Positions 33,815-45,800 of a stretch of DNA of 52,395 bases are shown piece after piece. Position numbers and translations under genes: made by a program. This DNA comes from Streptomyces sp. ADI96-02. Lineage in GTDB: Bacteria; Actinomycetota; Actinomycetes; Streptomycetales; Streptomycetaceae. The stretch is from the NCBI RefSeq assembly GCF_003846185.1, contig NZ_ML123034.1, positions 6,768,312 through 6,820,706 on the forward strand, in the 5' to 3' direction. Within the stretch, counting starts at the first letter, position 1; each line of letters opens with the position of its first letter. The notes under the pieces are model-generated. The model was not told the origin of the DNA, did not search any database, and saw only the letters and a list, made by a program, of their open reading frames with translations.

Positions 33815-33883
33815 CTATCCAGGCTAAGGTTTGGCTGCCCTGACACAGGGCGCAGTGGACAGCACGAAAGCAAGGGATTCCGG

Positions 33884-34936
33884 ATGCTTCTCCATCGAAC
33901 GACGCTCGTGAAGCCGTGGCAGCGGCTCGCCGCGGCAGTCTCCGCCGCGACTCTCGGCGTCGGTCTTCTCGCGGGTTGCGGTTCCGACACGGCGGACGAG
34001 AAGAGCGACAAGGCCCCCGCGGCGGCGGCCGACGGCGCGTTCCCGGTCACCGTGGAGCACGCGTTCGGATCCACGGAGGTCACCAAGGCTCCGAAGCGGG
34101 TCGTCACCGTGGGCTACACCGACGACCAGGCCGTCCTGGCCTTCGGCATCAAGCCCGTCGGCATGGTCGACCAGTACCCGAACCCGGCCGGCCAGTCGCC
34201 CGACATCAATACCCAGTGGCCCTGGGTGAAGGACAAGTGGGGCGACGCCCGCCCCGAGGTCATCATGAAGAACGGTGACGCGGGCCCCAACTTCGAGAAG
34301 ATCGCCTCCCTCCGCCCGGACCTGATCATCGCGGTCTACTCCGAGGTCGACAAGGCCGCCTACGACAAGCTCTCCAAGATCGCTCCGACCGTGGGCCGCA
34401 CCAAGGGCGAGAAGGAGCTCTTCAGCGCCCCGTGGCAGGACAACGCGGTGCACATCGCGAAGGCGCTCGGCAAGGAGAAGGAGGGCGCCGAACTGGTCCA
34501 GGGCATCCAGGACAAGCTGGACGCCGCCAGGAAGGCCAACCCGGAGTTCGCCGGCCAGACCGCCGTCGCGTTCTCCTGGTACAAGGACTCGATCGCGCCG
34601 TTCACCTCCACCGACGTGCGCGGCCGGCTCCTGACCGGCGCCGGCTTCACGTACCAGACCGAGATCGACAAGATCGCGGACGGCGGCTTCTCCACCGAGC
34701 TCTCGCCCGAGCGCATCGACCTGATCGACGTCGACCGCGTCTTCGTCATCAACGACAAGGCGGACACCGAAGCGCTCAAGAAGTTCAAGCTCTTCAGCAA
34801 CCTGCCCGCCGTCAAGAACGGCAAGGTCTCCTACCTGCTCGACAGCGAGGGCCCGGCGGTCGGCGCCGCGATGTCCCAGGGCACCCTGCTGTCCCTGCCC
34901 TACGCGATCGACGAGCTCGTCAAGTCGGCCAAGTAG
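33884..34936 (+). CDS. cchF: Ferri-coelichelin-binding lipoprotein CchF
   Basis: This 350-residue class III (FepB/FhuD-type) solute-binding protein has a lipobox LLAGC at about residues 28-32 and a short acidic linker, then VTVEHAFGSTEVTKAPKRVVTVGYTDDQAVLAFG, the usual first strand-helix region. It captures ferri-siderophore outside the membrane for CchCDE. An AAGGGA site is 7 nt from the ATG. It is preceded by its own iron box. Confidence 0.94.
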   Translation: MLLHRTTLVKPWQRLAAAVSAATLGVGLLAGCGSDTADEKSDKAPAAAADGAFPVTVEHAFGSTEVTKAPKRVVTVGYTDDQAVLAFGIKPVGMVDQYPNPAGQSPDINTQWPWVKDKWGDARPEVIMKNGDAGPNFEKIASLRPDLIIAVYSEVDKAAYDKLSKIAPTVGRTKGEKELFSAPWQDNAVHIAKALGKEKEGAELVQGIQDKLDAARKANPEFAGQTAVAFSWYKDSIAPFTSTDVRGRLLTGAGFTYQTEIDKIADGGFSTELSPERIDLIDVDRVFVINDKADTEALKKFKLFSNLPAVKNGKVSYLLDSEGPAVGAAMSQGTLLSLPYAIDELVKSAK

Positions 34937-34982
34937 AGATGACGATCCGACAGTCCCGTCCCCGGCGAGATTTGGTTCTTGT

Positions 34983-36770
34983 GTGAGTGCCACCGACACC
35001 CGCGTCGTCTCGACGAAACTGCGCACCGCGACCGGGGGCGAAGCCGCCCGATGGGTCGCCCGGCACTGCCGCGAAGCCCCCTGGCTGACGGTCTCCACGG
35101 TGCTCACCACGGTGGCCGGAGCCGCACTCCAGGTGCTCCCGGTGCTGCTGCTGGGCCGGGTGGTCGACGGGGTGGTCGGGGGCGGGTCGCGCTCGATACT
35201 GCTCACCGTCGGCGTGCTGATGGGGGCCGCCGCGCTGCTCGGCGCGGCGGCCACCGCGGCCTCGACGTACCTCATCGGGCGGCTCGGAGCGGATCTGCTC
35301 GCGCGTCTGCGGGAGGACGCCGTCCGGGCCGTGCTGGGGATGCCGAGCGCACGCGTCGAACAGGTCGGCCGGGGCGATGTGCTCTCCCGCGTCGGCGACG
35401 ACGTGGCCGTACTGTCCAAGGGCATCCGGACGGCCATTCCCACGGTCTTCTCGGCGGGCGTGCTGGTCGTCATCGCGACGGTCGGCATGTTCGGACTGGA
35501 CTGGCGGCTCGGCCTGGCCGGCGCCTGCGCGCTGCCCGCGTACGCGCTGGCGCTGCGCTGGTACCTGCCCCGCTCCGCACCGCTCTACCGCAGACAGCGC
35601 ATCGCCCAGGCCGACCGCGCCCAGGCGCTGATCAGCGGACTGAACGGGATCGACACCGTCCGGGCCTACCGCCTGGAGGACTCGGTCCGCGAGAAGGTCA
35701 CCACCGAGTCGTGGCGGGTGCGCGATCTCGGGGTCGACGTGTTCCGGTTCTTCGGCCGGTTCGTCGGCAGGGAGAACCGGGCCGAGTTCATCGGGCTCGT
35801 CCTGATCCTGGTCGTCGGCTACGCCCTGCTGGAGGCCGACGCCGCCACGCTGGGCGAGGTCTCGGCGGCCCCGCTGATGTTCCACCGGCTGTTCACCCCG
35901 CTGGGCGCGATCATGTTCACCTTCGACGAGGCGCAGAAGTCGGGCGCGAGCCTCACCCGCCTGGTCGGCGTGTTCGGCGAGCCCGCGGAAGAACGGCTCG
36001 TCGGCGACGTGTCGGTGCCGCCGGCCGGCGCCGCGCCGCACCCGGTCGCGGTGAAGGGGCTGACCTTCAGCTATCCCGGCGCCGACGAACCGGTCCTGCG
36101 GGACGTGTCCCTGTCCATCCCGGCAGGCGGCTCGCTCGCCCTGGTCGGGGCGACGGGCGCCGGCAAATCGACCCTGGCCGCGCTGATCGCCGGAACCGGC
36201 ACGCCGCAGGCCGGATCGGTGCGCATCGGCTCGCACGACCTCGCCGATCTGGACGAGGCCGGCGCGCGCGCCCTGGTGAGCATTCTGACCCAGGAGACCC
36301 ACGTCTTCTCGGGGACGCTCGCCGACGACCTGAGACTCGCCGCGCCCGACGCGAGCGACGCCGAGCTGATGGACGCGCTGCGCACCGTCGGCGCCGGGGA
36401 CTGGGTCGAGCTGCTGCCGGACGGCCTGAACGCCATGGTCGGCGAGGGGGGCGAGCGCCTGGACGTCACCAAGGTGGCCCAGATCGCCCTGGCCCGGCTC
36501 GTGTTGAGCCGGTCCCCGGTCGTGGTGCTCGACGAGTCGACCGCCGAGGCGGGCAGCGAGGGCGCCGCCGAACTGGAACGAGCCGTGCTGGCCGCGTGCT
36601 CGGGCCGCACCACGCTGTTCGTGGCCCACCGCCTGACGCAGGCGATGGCGGCGGACCGCATCGCCGTGCTCGACGCGGGACGCGTGGTGGAGGAAGGAAC
36701 GCACAGGGAGCTGGTGGCCCTGGGCGGCCAGTACGCCCGACTGTGGCGCGCTTGGCGAGAAGGTAGTTAG
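34983..36770 (+). CDS. cchG: ABC exporter half-transporter CchG (membrane domain plus ATPase)
   Basis: This 595-residue protein has a six-helix exporter membrane domain (about residues 25-320) and an ATPase domain (345-590). The ATPase keeps Walker A GATGAGKST (Lys395), Q-loop (ILTQETHVFSG), Walker B VVVLDES (Asp517, catalytic Glu518) and H-loop His549. The ABC signature LSGGQ is replaced by LDVTK (residues 493-497). CchG therefore binds ATP well but cannot complete a site on its own; CchI supplies an intact LSGGQ. Likely role is coelichelin export as a heterodimer with CchI. A GTG start lies 46 bp after cchF. Confidence 0.9.
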   Translation: MSATDTRVVSTKLRTATGGEAARWVARHCREAPWLTVSTVLTTVAGAALQVLPVLLLGRVVDGVVGGGSRSILLTVGVLMGAAALLGAAATAASTYLIGRLGADLLARLREDAVRAVLGMPSARVEQVGRGDVLSRVGDDVAVLSKGIRTAIPTVFSAGVLVVIATVGMFGLDWRLGLAGACALPAYALALRWYLPRSAPLYRRQRIAQADRAQALISGLNGIDTVRAYRLEDSVREKVTTESWRVRDLGVDVFRFFGRFVGRENRAEFIGLVLILVVGYALLEADAATLGEVSAAPLMFHRLFTPLGAIMFTFDEAQKSGASLTRLVGVFGEPAEERLVGDVSVPPAGAAPHPVAVKGLTFSYPGADEPVLRDVSLSIPAGGSLALVGATGAGKSTLAALIAGTGTPQAGSVRIGSHDLADLDEAGARALVSILTQETHVFSGTLADDLRLAAPDASDAELMDALRTVGAGDWVELLPDGLNAMVGEGGERLDVTKVAQIALARLVLSRSPVVVLDESTAEAGSEGAAELERAVLAACSGRTTLFVAHRLTQAMAADRIAVLDAGRVVEEGTHRELVALGGQYARLWRAWREGS

Positions 36771-36780
36771 GCGAGCCTTA
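36762..36780 (+). promoter_or_regulatory. First of two iron boxes upstream of cchH
   Basis: The hyphenated palindrome AGTTAGGC-GA-GCCTTACT (36765-36782) is 7 of 8 symmetric and resembles an iron box. It overlaps the cchG stop codon. Confidence 0.6.
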
Positions 36781-36781
36781 C

Positions 36782-36800
36782 TGAGGCTAGGCTAACTCGC
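36782..36800 (+). promoter_or_regulatory. Second iron box upstream of cchH
   Basis: TGAGGCTAGGCTAACTCGC matches the consensus at about 13 of 19 positions, with a perfect TAGGCTAAC core. It is directly adjacent to the first box, so two DmdR dimers could bind side by side in the 57-bp gap between cchG and cchH. Confidence 0.65.
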
Positions 36801-36827
36801 ATACCTTGGAAGGATGCTGAGACTCCG

Positions 36828-39800
36828 ATGATGGAACCGAGCGCTCCCCGCGTACTGCTTTCCCCCACCCGGCTGGCCGACGTACGCCGTCGAACCGGCG
36901 ACTACGGCGACCGGACCATCGTCGAGGCGTGCGCCGTCGCCCTCGCGTACTGGGCGACCGGCACGGGCCCGGAGGGCATCGACCTCACGCCCGCCACGCT
37001 CTTCGCCGACGTCCTCGGATGGGTCGAGAACGGCGGCGGCGGAACCGACGGCTGGGAGACCGACGCGCGGGCCGGGAGCATCGGCCTGCCGGCCGGCGTG
37101 GCACAGGCCGACGCGCAACGCGCGCTGGACGACCTGGCCGACTTCCCCGACCGGCCCCTCGGCACCCTGGGCCCGGACGGTCCGGCGGCCAGGATCGAGG
37201 CCCTGGCCCGGTGGAACGACACCCACGCCGACCGGATACGCCCCACCATCATGGAGATGTTCCGCGAGCAGGCGCGCCTGAGGCCGGACGCCGTCGCCGT
37301 CGTCGACGAGCACCGGTCGCTGACGTACCGCGAGGCAGCCGAGCACTCGGCGCAGTTGGCCCACCACCTCGTCGAACGCGGCCTCACCGGCGAGCAGGTC
37401 GTCGGCATCTCGCTCGGCCGCTCCGCCGACATGGTCATCGGCCTCCTGGCCGTCCTCCAGGCCGGGTGCGCGTTCGTGCCGCTCGACCCCCAGTGGCCCG
37501 CCGCCCGCCGCGCCGTCGTCGTCGAGGACGCCCGGGTGGTGCTCCAGCTCAACGCCACCGGCAAGGCCGACGCCGGTGAACCGGACGCCCTCGCCGTGGA
37601 CCTCGGCGACTGGAAGTACGCCGCCCACCCGGCCGAAGCCCCGCGGACGGCCGTCGCCGGGACCGCCCTGGCCTACGTCATCTTCACCTCCGGCTCCACC
37701 GGCCGGCCCAAGGGCGCCATGATCCGGCACGAGGCGATCAGCGAGCGCCTGCTGTGGCAGGTCGAGGAGATCCTGCGGTTCGGCCACGACGACGCGTCGC
37801 TCTTCAAGGCCCCGCTGTCCTTCGACATCTCCATCAACGAGATCTTCCTGCCCCTGGTCTCCGGCGGCCGGCTGGTCGTCCTGCGGCCCGGCGGCGAACG
37901 CGACCCGCACCACCTGCTGAGCGTGATCGCCGAACAGCGCGTCACCTTCACCTACCTCGTGTCGTCCATGCTGGACGTGCTGCTGGAGATCGCGGGCGAC
38001 ACCGGACGCCTCGACAGCCTGCGGCACGTCTGGTGCGGCGGCGAGGTCCTCACCCCCGAGCTGTACGAGCGGTTCCGCACCCGGCTCGACATCCCCATGT
38101 ACCACGGCTACGGCCCCGCCGAGACGACCATCGGCGTCTCCCACGTCATCTACCGCGGCGCGGCCGAACGCCTGTCGACGTCCATCGGCAAGGCCAACCC
38201 CAACACCCAGCTCTACGTCCTGGACGACGAACTGCGCCCGGTCCCGGTCGGCGTCGGCGGCGAACTGTACGTCGGAGGACTCCTCCTGGGACGCGGTTAC
38301 GTCAACGCCCCCGGCCTCACCGCCTCGCGGTTCGTGGCGAACCCCTTCGCCGCGGACGGCTCCCGGCTCTACCGCACCGGCGACCTGGCCCGCTACGCCC
38401 CGGACGGCTCGCTCGACTTCCTCGGCCGCGCCGACAACCAGATCAAGATCCGCGGCATGCGGCTGGAGATCGAGGACGTCGAGGCCGGACTCGCGGAACA
38501 CCCCGGCGTACGGCACACCTGCGTCGTCGCGAAGAAGAACACCGCCGGCGGCACCTACCTGGTGGGCTACGTCATCCCGGCCGCCGGCGAGCAGGACCTG
38601 CGCGCCGACGACGTCAAGGCATGGGCCGCCGCCCACATGGTCGAGTACATGGTGCCCACCCACCTCGTCGTCATGACCGAGTTCCCGCTCACCGCGAACG
38701 GCAAGATCGACCGCCGCGCCCTGCCGGAGCCCACCGTCGACGCCGGCTCCCTCGCGGCGCCCGCCACCGACGAGGAACGCACGGTGTGCGCGGCCGTCGC
38801 CTCCGTCCTGCGACTGGAACAGGTCGGCGTCGACCAGGACTTCTTCCAGCTCGGCGGAGACAGCATCCTGGCCATCTCGCTGCTCAGCGCCCTGCGCGAC
38901 GCCGGCCTCTACGTCACCGCACGGCAGATCTTCACCCACAGCACGGTCGGCGCGCTGGCCGCCGTGGCCGGCCGCGAGGACGTCGCCACCGTGGACCACG
39001 GCGACGTCGCGACCGGCTCCGTGGTGGGCTCGCCCATCGTCCAGTGGCTCGGCCGCACCACCGACGCGATCGACGGCTTCGTGCAGTCGGTCGTCCTGAA
39101 CACCCCGGCCGGCCTGACCCCGGACGCCCTCGACCGCATCCTCGCCGCCGTCCTCGAACGCCACGACATGCTGCGCGCCAGGCTGGTGCGCGGCGAGCGC
39201 TGGAGCTTCGACATCCCGCAGGCCGGAACCGCCGCCGCCGGATGGCAGGAGAGCGACGGCCCGCTGGAGGAGTGCGTCGAGCTCGCCACCGGCGGACTCG
39301 ACCCGGACGACGGCGTGATGCTCCGAGCCGTGTGGCGACGCGAGGCGCGTCAGCTCGTCCTGGTGGCCCACCACGTCGTCATCGACGGCGTGTCCTGGCG
39401 CATCCTCATGGACGACCTGGCCACGGCCTGGCGCCAGTTCACGGCGGACGCCCCCGTCGAGCTGCCTCCCGTCGGCACCTCCTTCCGCCGCTGGACGCAG
39501 CTGCTGGAGCGCACGGCCTTCGACGCCGACCGCGCGTACTTCGGAGCCCCGCCGCCCGCGCCGGACGCCCTGATCGGCAGGCGCGTGCTGACCGAGGCCG
39601 ACACCGTGGCCCGGGAGCGGACCCGGACCCTCTCCGTCGGACCCGGGGTGACGGCCGCGCTGCTGGGCGAGATACCCGCGAAGTTCCACGCGGGCGTCAA
39701 CGACGTCCTGCTCACCGCGCTCGCCGTCTCCCTCGCCCGCTGGCGTCGCGACCGCGGCCAGGACCAGACGTTCGCCCACATCGAGCTGGAGGGCCACGGC

Positions 39801-42800
39801 CGCGAGGGCCGCTTCGTCGCGGACGCGGCCGGCTTCGAGCCGGAACTCTCCCGGACCATCGGCTGGTTCACCACCCTCTTCCCGGTCACCGTGGACCCCG
39901 GCGCGGCGGACGACCTCACCGACCCCGCCTACCTGGCCGCCGCCCTCAAGGCGGTCAAGGAGGACCTCGCGCGGGTGCCGAGCAACGGCCTCTCCTACGG
40001 CGCCCTGCGCTACCTGACCGCCGCCGGCCAGGCCGCCCCCGTGCCCCAGGTGCTCTTCAACTACCTCGGCCGCTTCGACGCGGGCTCCGCCGGGGACTGG
40101 CAGCTCGCCGGAACCACCGGACAGCTGGGCGAGAAGCGCGACCCCCGGATGCGCATGCCGCGCGCCCTGGAGTTCAACGCCATCGCCGAGCCCGACGCGA
40201 GCGGGGCCTACGAGCTGGTCACCACCGTCTCCTGGCCCGAGGGCGTGTTCACCGACGAGGACGTCACCACCCTCGGCGGATACTTCCAGGCGGCCCTGAC
40301 CGCGCTCGCGGCGCTCGACGAAGGCGGCCACTCGCCCAGCGACTTCCCGCTGGTGCGGCTCTCCCAGGCCGACGTCGACGACCTGGACGGACCGGCGCTG
40401 CGGGACGTCCTGCCGCTGACCCCGCTCCAGGAGGGCCTGTACTTCCACTCGGTCTTCGACGACGACGCGACGGGCAGCTACGTCGAACAGCAGCTGCTGA
40501 CCCTGGACGGCGACGTGGACGCCGACCGCCTGGCGGCGGCGGCCACCCGGCTGCTGGAGCTCTACCCCAACCTGGCCGCCCGGTTCACGGCCCTCGCCGA
40601 CGGCCGGGTCGTCTCCGTCTTCGAGAGCGGCGTACGAGCGCCCTTCACCACGCTGGAGCGGCCCTCCATCACCGACGCGGAGATCCGCGAGCTGGCCGAG
40701 CGGGACCGCCGCGCGGGCTTCGACCTCGCCACCGGGCCGCTCATGCGCTACACCCTGGTCCGCGCCGCCGACCGCACGGTCCTGGTGCAGACCGTGCACC
40801 ACATCATCGCCGACGGCTGGTCGGTGCCGCCGATGCTGCGCGCCCTGCTGGCCGAGTACCACGCGCCGGGAGCCGTCTACCCGCTCGGCGGCTACCGCGA
40901 CTACGTCAGCTGGCTGGCCGAACGCGACCAGGACGAGAGCGACCGGGTCTGGAGCCGCGAACTCGCTGACCTGCCCGGCCCCTCGCTCGTCGCCGAGGGC
41001 CACACCCCCTCCGAACGGTTCGCCGACGTCACGGCCGAACCCGCCGACGACGTCGACCCCGCCGCCCGGTCGGCCGGCGTACCCCTCAGCGTGGCCGTGC
41101 ACAGCGCGTGGGCCGTGACGCTGGGCGGCATCCTGCACGGCGCCGACGTCGTCTTCGGCTCCACCGTGTCCGGACGCGACGCCGAGGTGCCCGGCATCCG
41201 GGACATGGTCGGCCTCTTCATCAACACCATTCCCGTGCGCGCCCGTTGGACCGCCGCCACCACGGCCGCGGACCTGCTCGCGGCGGTCAGGGACCACCAG
41301 AGCCGGGTACTGGCCCACCAGCACGTCTCGCTGGCCAGGATCGGCCGCCAGGCCGGGGCCGGCTCCCTCTTCGACACCCTGGTGGTGTTCGACGTCGCCA
41401 CCGACGTGGCGGCCCTGCGCGGTCCGGACCACACCCTCGCGATCACCGACATCGTCAACGAGGGCGCGCCGCACTACCCGCTGACGCTGGTGGTCGAGCG
41501 CAGCCTCGACGGCCGGCCCCGCTTCAACCTCATCTACGACGGCGCCCTGCTGCGACGCGAGAGCGCCGAGGCGATCCTGGACACCTTCACCTCCACCCTC
41601 GCCGGCCTGCTCGACCGGCCCGACGCCCCGGTCGGCGCGCTCGCCCCCCGGGCGGCGAAGGCCCCGGCCCGGATCGCCCCCACCACCCTGGGCGAGCTGT
41701 TCGACGCCGCCGCCGCCCGCGACCGGTCGGCCACCGCCCTCACCCAGTGCGCCCTCGACGGCACCACCAGGTCGATGACCTACGGCGAACTGGCCGACGC
41801 CAAGGACGAGCTGTCCCGCGCCCTGCGCGCGGCCGGAGTCGGCCCCGGCCGACGGGTCGCCGTCGCCGTCCCGCGCTCACTGGAGCAGGTCGTCGCCCTC
41901 GTCGCGGTCGTCTCCGCCGGAGGCGCGTACGTTCCGCTGGACCTGGCCTACCCGGACGACCGGCTGGAGTACATCCTCGCCGACGCGGCCCCGCAGGTCG
42001 TCCTGGTGGACCGGGAACAGCGCGACCGGTTCACCCGGCTGCTGGACCGGGCCGGCGTGCACGCCCGGGTGCTCGTGCAGGGCGACGAACTGCCGCCGGC
42101 CGACACCGCGCCCGACGTCGGCCCGCACGACGCCGCCTACGTGATCTACACCTCCGGCTCCACCGGCCGGCCCAAGGGCGTGTCCGTACCGCACGCCGCC
42201 GTGGTGGCGCTGCTGGCGAACACCCAACCCGACATGGGCTTCGGACCGCGGGACGTATGGGTCCAGTTCCACTCCTTCTCCTTCGACTTCGCCGTCTGGG
42301 AGCTGTGGGGCGCTCTGGCGCACGGCGGCGAGCTGCTGGTGCCGGAGTACGCGCTGACCCGCTCGCCGGTCGACTTCCACCGGCTCGTCCACGAGCGCGG
42401 TGTGACCGTGCTCAACCAGACCCCGTCGGCCTTCTACCAGTTCATCGAGGCCGACCTGCACGCCGGCCGGCCGCTCACCGCGCTGCGCCGCGTCATCTTC
42501 GGCGGCGAGGCGCTGGACCTCGGACGGCTGCGCGGCTGGGTCGAGCGGCACGGCGCGGTCGCGCCCGAGCTCGTCAACATGTACGGCATCACCGAGACCA
42601 CCGTGCACGTCACCCACCGGGTGCTCACCGAGGAGGACTTCGGCCTCGGCGACGACGTCAGCCCGATCGGCGGCCCCATCCCCGGCCTGGTCACCTACCT
42701 GCTCGACGACCGGCTCCGGCCAGTGCCGCCGGGCCGGGTGGGCGCCATCTACGTCGCCGGCGACCAGGTGTCGCTCGGCTACCTGGGACGCCCGGGGCTC

Positions 42801-45800
42801 ACCGCGGGCCGCTTCGTGGCCGACCCGTACGCGGCCGACGGCTCCCGCATGTACCACACGGGCGACCTCGCCCGCCGCACGCTCGACGGCGAGCTGGAGT
42901 TCGCTGGCCGCGCCGACGACCAGGTGCAGCTCAAGGGCTTCCGCATCGAACTCGGCGAGGTCGAGGCCGCGGTCCGGCAGCTCGACGGCGTCGTCGACAC
43001 GGCCGTCACCGTGGCGGACGGCGGCGACCACCTCGTCGCACACGTCGTGGGCGGCATGCCCGCCGACTTCGCCGCCCTGCTCGCCGCCAAGCTCCCGGTG
43101 CACATGGTGCCGGGCCGGGTCCTGCCCCTCGACGCGCTGCCGCTGACGGTCAACGGCAAGCTGGACCGCAAGGCGCTCACCGAGCGCGCCGCGCGGGAGG
43201 AGACCCGGGCGGAGAGCCCGGCGGGGCCCGCGGCCGACTCCGCCGTCGACGCCCTGGTCGACATCTTCGCCCACGCGCTGCCCAGCGCGGACGTGGACGC
43301 CGACACCGACTTCTTCGGCGCCGGCGGCGACAGCATCGTCGCCATTACGGTGATCAACCGGGCCCGTGCGATCGGCCTGCCCATCGCGCCCCGGGACGTC
43401 TTCCTGTTCAAGACGCCGCGCGCGCTCGCCGGCCACCTCGCCACCAGCGCCCCGCGCGCCGCCGCGCCCGCACCGGCGCGCCACGAGGACGGCCCGCTGC
43501 CCGCCACGCCGATCATCCTGCGCCAGCGGGAACTGGGCGGCTCGCTCGACCGGTTCGCCCAGGCCAGGAGCCTGGTCGCGCCCGAGGGAACGAGCCTCGA
43601 CGACATCCGCCGCGCGGCTGACACCGTCATCGCCGCACACCCGGCGCTGCGCCTGCGGCTGCGGATCGAGCACGGGGTGTGGAGCCTGCGCACCGAGCCC
43701 GCCCGCGAGGCCGCCGTCGAACCGGTGGACACGGCCGACGCGACCGCCGCGGCGAACGAGGCCGCCGGCCGGCTCGACCCCGAGGCCGGGAACGTCGTCG
43801 CGTTCTCCTGGCTGGAGGCGACCCGCACCCTGGTGGTCGCCGTCCACCACCTTGCGGTCGACTCGGTGTCCTGGCTCGTCCTCCTCGACGACCTGGCCGG
43901 CGCCCTGACCGGGGCCGCCCCGGCCCCGCCGACCACGTCCTACGCCGAGTACGCCGAGGCGCTGACGGTCCGGTCGGCCGACGCGGCCGACGACCTCGGA
44001 CACTGGATCACCACGCTCGCGGCGCCGCCGCTGCTGCCCTCCGTCCGGGAACCGCGCGAGACCACGGTCGTCCTGCCGCCCGAGGCGAGCGACCGCGTCA
44101 CGCGCACCGCGCCCGCCGCCCTCGGCGTCGGCCTCACCGAGCTGCTGTGCGGGGCCCTGCGCACCGCCCTGACCCGCGTCCAGCCCGCACCCACCGACCT
44201 CGCCGTCGAACTGGAGCGGCACGGCCGCGTCCCGGCCCTGGAACACCACGACTACTCGCGCACCGTCGGCTGGTTCACCTCCATCGCCCCCGTGCGGCTC
44301 ACCGCGCACACCGACCCCGTCGAGGCGGCCCGCGAGATCGCCGCCCGCCAGCCGGACGAGCACGGGCACGTCGCCTACGGACGGCTCCGCTACCTCAACC
44401 CGCAGACGGCCCCGCTGCTGACCGCCCGGCCGCAGGTCCTCTTCAACTACCTCGGCCGGGGCAGCGAGTCCCAGGCGCTCCAGGTCACCGGCGAGGACCA
44501 GGGCAGCCCGTACGCCGTCGAGGTCAACGCCTGGACCGACGACGCCACCGGAAGCCTGCACGCCTCCTTCACCCTCGCCGAGGGCGTGCCCGACGAGATC
44601 ACCGACCACTGGCTCACCGCGCTGGAGCAGATCCAGCGTGCCTCCGCGACGGCCGAGCGCACCGCGCCGGTCACCCCGCTCCAGCGGGGCCTGTACTTCC
44701 AGGCGCAGATGGCGGGCGCGGCCGGACACTACGTCGCGCAGAGCTACTTCACCTTCGACCGGCGCCTGGACACCGACGCGCTGGCCGACGCGATGGCGTA
44801 CGTCATCGCCCGCCACCCCGTCGTGGGCGCCGGCTTCACCACCGACGACGACGGCAGCCCGGTCCAGGTCCTCAGGGCCGGTCGCCGGATCGACGTCCGC
44901 ACGGTCGAACTGGCCGCGGACGCCGACGTGGAGGACCTGCGTTCCCGCGACCGCGCGGCCGGGTTCGACCCGGGCGAGCCGCCGCTGATCCGGGTGACCG
45001 TGGTACGGCTGCCCGAGGGCCGCGACGGGCTGCTCCTCAGCTACCACCTGCTGCTCTGGGACGGCTGGTCCCGCGAGATCGTGCTGCGCGACCTGTTCGA
45101 CGCCTACCGGGCCGTCCTCGCGGGCGAACCGCTGGACGCCTCCCCGGCCGTGCCGAGCTTCGAGGACTACGCGCGGTCGCTCGACGCCCGGGACCCCGCC
45201 GTGTCGACCCGCTTCTGGGCGGAGCACCTGGCCGGACTGCCGGGCCCCACGCTCCTCGCCGGAACGGCGCCGGTCCTCTCGGAGGAACTGCCGAGCCCCC
45301 TCGTGCACACCCTCTCCACCGAACTGTCCGACCGGCTGCGCGAAGCCGCCCGGGTGCACGGAGTCACCCTGAACTCGGTGCTGACCGGCGCGTTCGGCCT
45401 CCTCCTCGGCGCCCGCACGGGACGCGGCGACGCCGTCTTCGGCGTGACCGTCTCGGGCCGCGAGGGCGAGGGCCACTCCGACATCGTCGGCGTGCTGCTC
45501 AACACCGTGCCCCTGTGGACCCGGGCACGGCCCGGCGACACGGTCGGCGCGTACCTGTCGGCCGTGCAGGCGGCCCGCGTCGAGGCGATGGAGCACGAAC
45601 ACCTCGGACTTGGCGAGATCCAGCGGGCCAGCGGGCACGACACCCTCTTCGACAACCTGTTCGTGCTCCAGAACTTCCTGGACATGGACGCCTTCGCCCG
45701 GATGAACGCCCGCCACGGCATCACCTCCGTGCAGGCCGACGACTCCACGCACTACCCGTACACCTGGGTCGTCACGCCCGGCGACCGGCTGACGGTCAAG

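Noticed and set aside
43845..43862. Loss of function in the second epimerisation domain because HHLAVDS replaces HHxxxDG
   Set aside because: Both His and the Asp are present, and the Gly is variable in epimerisation domains; other motifs (VGWFTSIAPV, VLFNYLGRG) are intact.
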